In this document: piece after piece, positions 1 to 10,000 of the stretch | How positions within the stretch are numbered: the stretch's first letter is position 1 | Layout: each line of letters starts with the position of its first letter | Source: Methanobacterium formicicum | GTDB lineage: Archaea > Methanobacteriota > Methanobacteria > Methanobacteriales > Methanobacteriaceae | NCBI RefSeq assembly: GCF_029848115.1 | Contig: NZ_JARVXG010000052.1 | Location: forward strand, 70,001 to 80,000 | DNA length: 10,000 nucleotides | Direction: 5' to 3' | Made by a program: the position numbers and the translations under genes | Notes under the pieces: model-generated | The model's database searches: none | Told to the model about the DNA's origin: nothing | What the model saw: the letters and a program-made list of their open reading frames with translations, nothing else

Positions 1-63
1 GACCAAACTCATTCCACAACAGATAGAAGCGAATAAATTAATGAATAACAGGAGAATTATACC

Positions 64-67
<4 letters not shown>
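1..67 (+). other. possible 3' end of the gene upstream of comD
   Basis: Two frames are open from the window edge. One runs to a TGA at 65-67 that overlaps the comD ATG as ATGA, an arrangement typical of tightly packed archaeal operons. The other stops at TAA 34-36, 27 nt before comD. The tail is too short to recognise or to choose between the frames. In Methanothermobacter the sulfolactate dehydrogenase gene comC is, from memory, next to comDE, so comC is a candidate, but nothing in these few codons confirms it. The comD SD (AGGAG, 50-54) lies inside this stretch. Confidence 0.25.
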
Positions 68-555
<488 letters not shown>

Positions 556-601
556 ATTTTACACTGAATATAAAATTTGATTTTATTATACTCAAAATAT
601 G

Positions 602-637
602 GGGATTATATCTAAAAAAGGGATTATATCTAAAAAA
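602..637 (+). repeat. perfect 18-bp tandem duplication in the comD-comE gap
   Basis: The unit GGGATTATATCTAAAAAA occurs twice head to tail, at 602-619 and 620-637, without mismatch. It ends just before the comE SD (GGGAG, 640-644), so it forms most of the comE leader. A TATA-like run (TTTTATTATA, 581-590) lies upstream, so an internal comE promoter with a start site in the first copy is possible. The duplication explains much of the unusually long gap between two subunit genes. Confidence 0.9.
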
Positions 638-656
638 TAGGGAGATTTAGAAGAAC

Positions 657-1208
<552 letters not shown>

Positions 1209-1210
1209 AT

Positions 1211-1243
1211 AAAAAAAGGTTAAATAAAACCGTCCTTAACCTT
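1211..1243 (-). terminator. hairpin plus T-run ending the flavoredoxin-like gene
   Basis: AAGGTTAA (1216-1223) and TTAACCTT (1236-1243) form an 8-bp inverted repeat with a 12-nt loop. Read on the minus strand, the stem runs into seven T residues (complement of 1211-1217) and further T/A sequence. It lies 78 nt past the stop codon of the minus-strand gene ending at 1321 and abuts the comE stop from the other side. A T-run after a short stem fits archaeal termination, though the stem may not be required. Confidence 0.5.
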
Positions 1244-1253
1244 ACTCATTTTG

Positions 1254-1317
1254 AACCCTTAACTTATCCTGATAACCACTTGTGCTTATTTTATAACCCT
1301 TAATTATCTTGACTACC
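1254..1317. repeat. imperfect direct repeat between convergent genes
   Basis: A 24-nt segment at 1254-1277 starting AACCCTTAACTTATC recurs at 1295-1317 with one gap and three mismatches (20 of 23 aligned bases identical). The two copies start 41 nt apart and fill most of the convergent intergenic region between comE and the flavoredoxin-like gene. No function is evident. Confidence 0.55.
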
Positions 1318-1320
1318 TTT

Positions 1321-1893
<573 letters not shown>

Positions 1894-1980
1894 TAAAATG
1901 CCTCCTGTTTTTGTTTTTTTAAATCTATACATCCTAAAATAATGCCCATAAACACTTTTTAAATTTTTTAACCACCTATT

Positions 1981-1992
1981 TTAAAAAAAGGT
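1981..1992 (-). terminator. T-run terminator after the nitroreductase gene
   Basis: On the minus strand the TAA stop of the nitroreductase is followed within a few bases by seven consecutive T residues (complement of 1983-1989) and then an A/T-rich stretch. Archaeal RNA polymerase terminates at such T-tracts without a required hairpin. Read-through into the flavoredoxin-like gene cannot be excluded. Confidence 0.5.
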
Positions 1993-2502
<510 letters not shown>

Positions 2503-2548
2503 ATTCATCCTTCCTATCATCAATTTTAATGATTTTTACCCTCATTTT

Positions 2549-3193
<645 letters not shown>

Positions 3194-3285
3194 CATTTAT
3201 CCCTCCTCTTTAGAAAAAATCAATTTTATTGGATTTTTCCCCTTCTAGTTCTTTATTTTATTTTTATTCTTAACCGTGCTTTCAC

Positions 3286-3330
<45 letters not shown>

Positions 3331-3336
3331 TGCATT

Positions 3337-3535
3337 TTATTTCGCGGGTTTAGATCTGATCTGGGCCACAGTTTGTCCGTTAATCCCTAAATTCTCATCA
3401 GGCCATTCACGAATAACTTATTATGAATTTTTTATCTATGCCTGTTATTTCAGAAACAACTTCTATAAACCCTTTTATTAAATCTTTCTTCTGCTCGTTG
3501 GAAAGCTTTCCCACTTCCATGGTTATTACCGGCAT
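3337..3535 (-). pseudogene. frameshifted 4-oxalocrotonate tautomerase-like gene
   Basis: From ATG 3535 the minus strand encodes MPVITMEVGKLSNEQKKDLI and continues through SEITGIDKKFIIS to a TGA at 3409-3407 after only 42 residues. The next frame, entered near 3415, continues as IREWPDENLGINGQTVAQIR and stops at TAA 3339-3337. Joined by removing one base, the two parts give 65 residues, the normal size of 4-OT-like tautomerases. The joined protein has the N-terminal proline (catalytic after Met removal) and the C-terminal glycine turn (LGING) of the family. GAGGGG (complement of 3540-3545) is 4 nt before the ATG, and the gene begins 13 nt after the stop of the ferredoxin-nitroreductase upstream, so it is the last gene of that operon. 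The break may be a true mutation, a sequencing error in AAGTTATT, or less likely recoding. Confidence 0.8.
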
Positions 3536-3548
3536 TTTACCCCTCAAA

Positions 3549-4382
3549 TTATTTCCAAATAATATTAGATTCATTCCTCTCCGGTATTCGGTGGTATTTA
3601 TATTTTGGATATCCGAGCATGAAGGGATAAATTATGTTGTTTCCCTTCGGTATTCCTAGCATGTCCTTCAATGGAGGGTGCTGGTTGCATACTATGTTGA
3701 AAAGACCAGCCCAACAACCACCCAATCCAAAGGAGGGTAGAGCCAGATCTAGGTGGGTTAATGCTATCATTCCATCGCCAACTGCCATCATATTATCTTC
3801 AGGAGCATGGGCCACCACCAAACATGGTGCTTCTCTGAGAATGGTGCCCATACCGTTCTCCCAGGCTTCAACAAATGAGGCTAAAGGTATCCTGTCATTT
3901 AGGGGAGAGTCAGTTTTTGAAATTTCCCTCATGGCTTCCATAGAAGCTTCGGCTATTTGGCTAATTTTGCCTGGATCATTGAAAACTATCCATTGTACCG
4001 GCTGTCCATTGCCCGCCGATGGTGCATACCTAACCATATCAAATATTTCTTCCAGGATCTCTCTTTCCACCGGTCGGTCACTATAATTACGAATTGACCT
4101 TCTGAATTTCATGTGGAATTCCATTTGTTCTGGAGAAATATTCAATCCCTCCCCTGATTCGGTTACTGTTTCAGATTTCTTATCTCCATCAGTTGACAAA
4201 TTAATTAGCCTTATTGCACCTTCCGGACAAATAGCCCCACAATGTCCGCATTGGTTACACATAACTTCTGATCCTTCCACTATCTCTGGAAAATCATTTA
4301 TCTGGATTAACCCCATTGGACAATTAAAAGCACATGTACCGCATTTTGTACATAATTCCTCTTTAAATTCTCTATTTATCAT
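3549..4382 (-). CDS. ferredoxin-nitroreductase fusion, copy A
   Basis: This 277-residue two-domain protein has an N-terminal 2[4Fe-4S] ferredoxin domain with cysteines at 11, 14, 17, 21 (CTKCGTCAFNCP) and 42, 45, 48, 52 (CNQCGHCGAICP). The nitroreductase domain follows from about residue 88: RRSIRNY for FMN, YAPSAGNGQPVQW, and THLDLALPSFGLGGCWAG. Electrons probably pass from the clusters to FMN; the substrate is unknown. The frame runs up to 4463, but GTGGGG (4393-4388) lies 5 nt before ATG 4382, and only this start puts the cysteines at the same residues as in copy B. It lies 67 nt downstream of copy B and 13 nt upstream of the tautomerase remnant. It is clearly a diverged tandem duplicate of copy B rather than a recent copy. 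Confidence 0.88.
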   Translation of the reverse strand: MINREFKEELCTKCGTCAFNCPMGLIQINDFPEIVEGSEVMCNQCGHCGAICPEGAIRLINLSTDGDKKSETVTESGEGLNISPEQMEFHMKFRRSIRNYSDRPVEREILEEIFDMVRYAPSAGNGQPVQWIVFNDPGKISQIAEASMEAMREISKTDSPLNDRIPLASFVEAWENGMGTILREAPCLVVAHAPEDNMMAVGDGMIALTHLDLALPSFGLGGCWAGLFNIVCNQHPPLKDMLGIPKGNNIIYPFMLGYPKYKYHRIPERNESNIIWK

Positions 4383-4430
4383 TTTTACCCCACTAAGTCG
4401 TATTTTCCTAATTGCGAATAGACTATTTAG

Positions 4431-4437
4431 AAAAAAA
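4431..4437 (-). terminator. T-run between the two ferredoxin-nitroreductase genes
   Basis: Seven T residues on the minus strand lie 12 nt past the stop of copy B. The position suits partial termination, which would lower expression of copy A and the tautomerase remnant relative to copy B. I see no strong TATA box in the remaining gap that would give copy A its own promoter. Confidence 0.3.
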
Positions 4438-4449
4438 TACTTCCAAACT

Positions 4450-5280
4450 TCATTTCCAATCAACTACCGCCTTATTTCGTTTAGGGATGTTATGATATTG
4501 ATATTGAGGATATCCCACCATCATAGCACCGATAAATGTATGTCCTTCTGGTAATTCCAGTTCTTCAGCCAGGGGTGGCCATTGATTTAAGGCCATAAAC
4601 AGACCCCCAGCCCAGCATGAACCTAATCCAAAGGAGGGTAGTGCTAGATCAAGATGAGTTAAAGCAATTACCCCATCTACACTAACAAACTGAGACATTG
4701 GATTGTTCTCATCCTGTTCAGCGTAGGCAATAACCACGTGTGGTGCGCCCCTTAAGACTAAATCAGTTCCATTTTCCCAGGCTTCAACCAGAAGATTAAA
4801 TCCAGTGAAGTCCTGGTCTGGAGGAGCCTCACTTATTACATTCTTAATCCAATCAATGGTCAGACCAGCCACTTTTTTTACCTTAACTGGATCGTGGACT
4901 ATCATCCATTTTACTGGTTGACCATTACCGGCTGATGGTGCGTAGCGGACTATGTCCATAACTTCTTCCAAGACCTTCCGGTCAACCGTTTCATTTTTAT
5001 AGTGCCGAACTGATCGTCTGCCGCGCAAATAATTACCTATCTGCTTAGAGGAACCTATATCCCCTATTTTATTATCCATTGTTCCCTCTAAGGATGGGTC
5101 TACCAGTTCCAATGCTCCTTGAGGACAGACTGCTTCACATTGCCCACATATCATACAAACTAAGGCATTCTCCTTGGAAACATGGGGCACATCCCCCGGT
5201 TCTATGATTCCTGCTACACATATATCAGAACAGGTACCACATTTTACACATTTTTCAGAATCCACAGCAAGTTTTACCAT
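4450..5280 (-). CDS. ferredoxin-nitroreductase fusion, copy B
   Basis: The 276-residue protein has the same layout as copy A. The 2[4Fe-4S] ferredoxin domain has cysteines at 11, 14, 17, 21 and 42, 45, 48, 52, and the nitroreductase domain has RRSVRHY, YAPSAGNGQPVKW and THLDLALPSFGLGSCWAG. The first cluster motif reads CVKCGTCSDICVAG, with valine where the family usually has proline after the fourth cysteine; all eight ligands are kept. A GGGGG run 9 nt before the ATG serves as SD. It is the first gene of its operon, divergent from the MarR gene, with a TTTATATA box and a palindromic operator in its promoter, so repression by MarR is likely. The substrate is unknown; reduction of nitro compounds, quinones or a ferredoxin-linked electron bypass are possible. 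Confidence 0.9.
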   Translation of the reverse strand: MVKLAVDSEKCVKCGTCSDICVAGIIEPGDVPHVSKENALVCMICGQCEAVCPQGALELVDPSLEGTMDNKIGDIGSSKQIGNYLRGRRSVRHYKNETVDRKVLEEVMDIVRYAPSAGNGQPVKWMIVHDPVKVKKVAGLTIDWIKNVISEAPPDQDFTGFNLLVEAWENGTDLVLRGAPHVVIAYAEQDENNPMSQFVSVDGVIALTHLDLALPSFGLGSCWAGGLFMALNQWPPLAEELELPEGHTFIGAMMVGYPQYQYHNIPKRNKAVVDWK

Positions 5281-5325
5281 TTCTGCATTCCCCCTGCATT
5301 TTCAGTTTAGTTATTTAGACAGTTA

Positions 5326-5354
5326 TTTGTATGTACAAACAATTAATATATAAA
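5326..5354 (-). promoter_or_regulatory. divergent MarR / nitroreductase promoter with palindromic operator
   Basis: TTTGTATGTACAAA (5326-5339) is a perfect 6-2-6 palindrome. Upstream of it on the minus strand is TTTATATA (complement of 5347-5354), matching the archaeal TATA consensus, with a start site expected near 5325, so the palindrome lies between TATA box and start site. The same TATATA can be read on the plus strand toward the MarR gene, putting a start near 5376. A 13/14 identical site is at 7808-7821. I infer that this is the operator of the adjacent MarR protein. Confidence 0.7.
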
Positions 5355-5418
5355 GTTTACCAAAAATAATCTTAAGTAGAAGCAAGAACCATACCTAAGC
5401 TTGAGGTGTAATTGATTG

Positions 5419-5871
5419 ATGAATGATGAAAACCAGAGCCAATGCCCTACGATGTGTAGTTGTCTCTACTTCACAAGTAATAAACTTAATAGAATTCTTA
5501 ATAAAATGGCTGAGGAGGAATTCCTTAAAACCGGTCTTTCACCATCACACGCCCTAACCCTTATGAATATTGATTTTCAACCGGGTCTTTCCCAGAAAGA
5601 ACTTTCAGAAATTATGAATATTAAACCTTCCACCACTACCCGTTTTATTGACAAATTAGAGACCAGAGGACTGGTAGAACGAAAAACTAAAGGTAAATCA
5701 TCGTACCTCTATCCCACTCCGAAAGGAATTGATCTACAGGTTGAAATTAGCCAATGCTGGACCAACCTCTACAAACGTTATACTAAAGTTTTAGGCCAAG
5801 AAAAAGGTGTTGAATTAACTGAAATCATTGATAAAGCGGCAACTAAACTGGAAGAGAACATTCATGAGTAA
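5419..5871 (+). CDS. MarR family transcriptional regulator with N-terminal cysteines
   Basis: This 150-residue protein has the winged-helix core of MarR regulators: a recognition region LSQKELSEIMNIKPSTTTRF (57-76), DKLETRGLVERK (78-89) and a wing ending SSYLYPTPKG (94-103), flanked by dimerisation helices. Cysteines at 9, 13 and 15 (CPTMCSC) just before helix 1, plus Cys113, could make it a thiol-based redox or electrophile sensor; this is inference. The ATG at 5419 is preceded by GAGGTG (5403-5408) at 10 nt; an in-frame TTG at 5416 is an alternative that adds one residue. It is divergent from copy B of the ferredoxin-nitroreductase, the classic layout of a MarR repressor and its target, with a palindrome between them. 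It is the only plus-strand gene in the island, and its own promoter shares the operator region, so autoregulation is likely. Confidence 0.9.
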   Translation: MNDENQSQCPTMCSCLYFTSNKLNRILNKMAEEEFLKTGLSPSHALTLMNIDFQPGLSQKELSEIMNIKPSTTTRFIDKLETRGLVERKTKGKSSYLYPTPKGIDLQVEISQCWTNLYKRYTKVLGQEKGVELTEIIDKAATKLEENIHE

Positions 5872-5890
5872 ATGATAGCTAAAAATTTTG

Positions 5891-5933
5891 AAAAAATAAA
5901 AAAAAATCCTTTATAAAATAAATCCTAAAAATT
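5891..5933 (-). terminator. T-rich terminator of the aldo/keto reductase gene
   Basis: Past the aldo/keto reductase stop, the minus strand is very T-rich, with runs of nine T (complement of 5898-5906) and six T (complement of 5891-5896). This fits archaeal T-tract termination. The same 68-nt gap separates it from the convergent MarR gene; on the plus strand no comparable T-run is seen for MarR. Confidence 0.6.
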
Positions 5934-5939
5934 AATTAA

Positions 5940-7094
<1,155 letters not shown>

Positions 7095-7141
7095 AATCAT
7101 ATCCTCAACTAACTAACTGAATAAGAAATTTGACTTGAACA

Positions 7142-7180
7142 CATATATCTATGATTGAATTTACCTTTAATGATTGAATT
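7142..7180 (-). promoter_or_regulatory. aldo/keto reductase promoter with upstream direct repeat
   Basis: On the minus strand AGATATATGT (complement of 7141-7150) is a TATA candidate, with a start near 7119 and a leader of about 25 nt to the ATG. Just upstream of it ATGATTGAATT occurs twice on the plus strand, at 7151-7161 and 7170-7180, 19 bp apart. Repeats abutting the upstream side of a TATA/BRE are where archaeal activators often bind. The 14-bp MarR-type palindrome is absent here. Confidence 0.4.
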
Positions 7181-7212
7181 ACCCTCTAACTCCTTTAAAA
7201 ATTTAATTAACT

Positions 7213-7776
7213 TCATTTCTGTAACTCTCGTCCTATGTCCCAGGCCTTACCCACCTTTTCCTTCACTGTCCAGTAATAATTGTCAGGCATGGTTAAAAGT
7301 AGGGGATTGAGTTTGGCCAGGTCCGGTTTTCCATCAGTTAAGATCTTTTTATCCGCGTAGGAAGCAATTATTTCCCCCACAAATAGATCGTGAGTGGGCA
7401 TTTCGTAGATATCGTAGAGTTTACATTCCAGGGAAAGGGGACATTCCCTGATGAGTGGCGCCTGTTCCAGTTCACCGTATTCAACTGTGAAAAGCTGTGA
7501 TTTATCTTCTCTACGTCCAGATACCAGGCCACAGTAATCAACTTCCCGAATCATGCCCGCGGTGGGATAGTTAATGCTGAATGCCCTATTTTCCCTTATT
7601 AGTTGCGTGGTGAAATGAGCTTTGTTTATCCCTACAACCAATAAAGGCGGATTTCCATTAGCCCTGCTTAACCACCCTAATGCCATAAAATTTGCCACAT
7701 CCCCATGTTTAGTGCCCAGAAGGGTCACTGGCATGGGATAAATGAACGAGTTTCCACCCAGTTTTTCTTTTTCCAT
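7213..7776 (-). CDS. flavin reductase-like FMN-binding protein
   Basis: About 187 residues of the flavin-reductase-like split-barrel family. The N-terminal FIYPMPVTLLGTKHGDVANF leads into MALGWLSRANGNPPLLVVGI; later come AFSINYPTAGM, DYCGLVSGRREDKS and a C-terminal HDLFVGEIIASY. It resembles the protein at 1321-1893 in layout but is clearly different in sequence. It should bind FMN and transfer electrons; the partner is unknown. The frame extends to 7878, but GGGGTGA 7 nt before ATG 7776 sets the start, and the predicted promoter (TATA 7823-7830, operator 7808-7821) lies inside the extended frame, which rules out the longer version. It is probably monocistronic and, by its operator, co-regulated with the ferredoxin-nitroreductase operon. 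Confidence 0.86.
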   Translation of the reverse strand: MEKEKLGGNSFIYPMPVTLLGTKHGDVANFMALGWLSRANGNPPLLVVGINKAHFTTQLIRENRAFSINYPTAGMIREVDYCGLVSGRREDKSQLFTVEYGELEQAPLIRECPLSLECKLYDIYEMPTHDLFVGEIIASYADKKILTDGKPDLAKLNPLLLTMPDNYYWTVKEKVGKAWDIGRELQK

Positions 7777-7807
7777 TTTCAGTTCACCCCGGTAATCAAT
7801 ATAAACA

Positions 7808-7830
7808 ATTGTACATACAAACGTTATAAA
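7808..7830 (-). promoter_or_regulatory. flavin reductase promoter with MarR-type operator
   Basis: ATTGTACATACAAA (7808-7821) matches 13 of 14 bases of the palindrome at 5326-5339 read on the opposite strand and keeps a 5-2-5 perfect core. On the minus strand TTTATAAC (complement of 7823-7830) is the TATA box, with a start expected near 7803, so the site again lies between TATA box and start. The two sites are about 12 and 17 bp from their TATA boxes. Confidence 0.65.
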
Positions 7831-7874
7831 TACTTTCCTGACACAAATATCTGAAACCAATTGATATAAAAAAA

Positions 7875-7910
7875 TCACAGGTATGGGAAAAATTCACAGG
7901 GTATGAAAAC
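7875..7910. repeat. imperfect 17-nt direct repeat upstream of the flavin reductase promoter
   Basis: TCACAGGTATGGGAAAA (7875-7891) recurs as TCACAGGGTATGAAAAC (7894-7910), starting 19 bp later, with a one-base shift of a G. It lies between the hisE terminator and the flavin reductase TATA box, about 45 bp upstream of the latter. It could be a protein-binding site or chance. Confidence 0.4.
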
Positions 7911-7924
7911 TAAAAAATAGGGCC

Positions 7925-7936
7925 TTAAAAAAAGAA
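7925..7936 (-). terminator. T-run terminator after hisE
   Basis: Seven T residues on the minus strand (complement of 7927-7933) follow the hisE stop within a few bases, and a further T-run (complement of 7912-7918 region) comes shortly after. This is the likely end of the gatB - hisE operon. Confidence 0.5.
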
Positions 7937-9019
<1,083 letters not shown>

Positions 9020-9027
<8 letters not shown>

Positions 9028-9274
9028 CCGAACCTCCCTTTTTAGGGCCTTTCTTCCATATTAATCGGTTTTCACATTCTATCTTAATTACGCGGTGATA
9101 AGGAACCATGGATCCGTCAAACATGATCATAAATCCTCCTTTTAATCCTTCAATATCTGTGGCGGGAATGGTTTTAAGGTTATTTTCAGTTCCCCGGTGC
9201 AGGTAGGTGACCTGGCATTTTTCAATGTCCATTTCTGGATGCCAGTGAAGCATGTCCAGAATTCTCTTAGCCAT
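9020..9274 (-). CDS. DUF504 / MJ1316 domain protein (UPF0248)
   Basis: This 84-residue, highly basic small protein matches the archaeal UPF0248 / DUF504 family. It starts [17 protein letters not shown] and has the core [18 protein letters not shown] (24-41) and VPYHRVIKI (57-65). The same domain, named after MJ1316, is predicted to recognise RNA ends, including cyclic phosphates, and is often linked with RNA-repair proteins; no activity is established here. The frame reaches a GTG at 9289, but GTGGGG is 9 nt before ATG 9274, which I use. It sits 27 nt after gatB and overlaps the CBS/ParB-like gene by 8 nt. Confidence 0.85.
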
Positions 9275-9301
9275 TGGGACTAACCCCACCGGGATATGAT
9301 T

Positions 9302-10000
<699 letters not shown>

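Noticed and set aside
3213..3240. AAAAATC/GATTTTT inverted repeat in the quinone reductase leader, considered as a riboswitch or regulatory hairpin
   Set aside because: The stem is only A/T-rich 7 bp and of the kind expected by chance in such spacers; no known riboswitch features were seen.
3423..3659. 78-codon plus-strand open frame
   Set aside because: It is antisense to the tautomerase remnant and the end of ferredoxin-nitroreductase copy A; it has no SD and no recognisable motif.
4345..4354. Ten-base match (TTTGTACATA) to the MarR-type operator inside ferredoxin-nitroreductase copy A
   Set aside because: It encodes the first cysteine motif (Cys-Thr-Lys-Cys) of the ferredoxin domain, lacks the second half-site and is not near a TATA box, so codon use explains it.
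3634..4554. Two long plus-strand open frames opposite the ferredoxin-nitroreductase genes
   Set aside because: They are shadows of genes whose minus-strand products have complete Fe-S and FMN motifs; the plus-strand products resemble nothing known.
7777..7878. N-terminal extension of the flavin-reductase-like protein with a hydrophobic start that could be read as a signal segment
   Set aside because: The extension covers the TATA box and operator, and the internal ATG at 7776 has a strong SD; the hydrophobic stretch is translated promoter DNA.

Overview
The window looks like a chromosomal segment from a methanogenic archaeon of the order Methanobacteriales, probably Methanobacterium. It opens with the two subunits of sulfopyruvate decarboxylase (comD, comE; coenzyme M biosynthesis) and ends with gatB, a DUF504/MJ1316-type gene, a CBS-ParB-like gene and hisE in one operon. 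Most genes have strong Shine-Dalgarno (SD) sites, and archaeal TATA-type boxes and T-tract terminators are visible. I recognise no insertion sequence, CRISPR array, tRNA or rRNA.

Layout. (1) 1-1208, plus strand: comD and comE, separated by an unusual 101-nt gap that contains a perfect 18-bp tandem duplication. (2) 1321-7776: a redox island. On the minus strand it holds a flavoredoxin-like protein, a nitroreductase, an NQO-type flavodoxin-fold quinone reductase, a frameshifted 4-oxalocrotonate-tautomerase-like gene, two tandem paralogous ferredoxin-nitroreductase fusions, an aldo/keto reductase with a C-terminal ferredoxin-like domain and a second flavin-reductase-like protein. On the plus strand is one MarR regulator with an N-terminal cysteine cluster. 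(3) 7937-10000, minus strand: the gatB - DUF504 - CBS/ParB-like - hisE operon, whose last two junctions overlap.

How the genes may work together. Every enzyme in the island is predicted to bind flavin, Fe-S clusters or NAD(P)H, or is a tautomerase. That set fits handling of quinones, nitro compounds or other electrophiles, or protection against oxidants, in a strict anaerobe. The MarR gene is divergent from the ferredoxin-nitroreductase operon. A 14-bp palindrome lies just downstream of that operon's TATA box, and a 13/14 identical copy lies in the same position in front of the flavin-reductase-like gene 2.5 kb away. I infer that both are operators of this MarR protein, so the island has at least two co-regulated units. 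A separate 9-bp inverted repeat brackets the TATA box of the quinone reductase and may mark a second regulator.

Several starts were moved inward from the longest open frame because a good SD sits in front of an internal start (1893, 2502, 3193, 4382, 5419, 7094, 7776, 9274). The previously unannotated items most worth attention are the frameshifted tautomerase at 3337-3535 and the shared operator motif.
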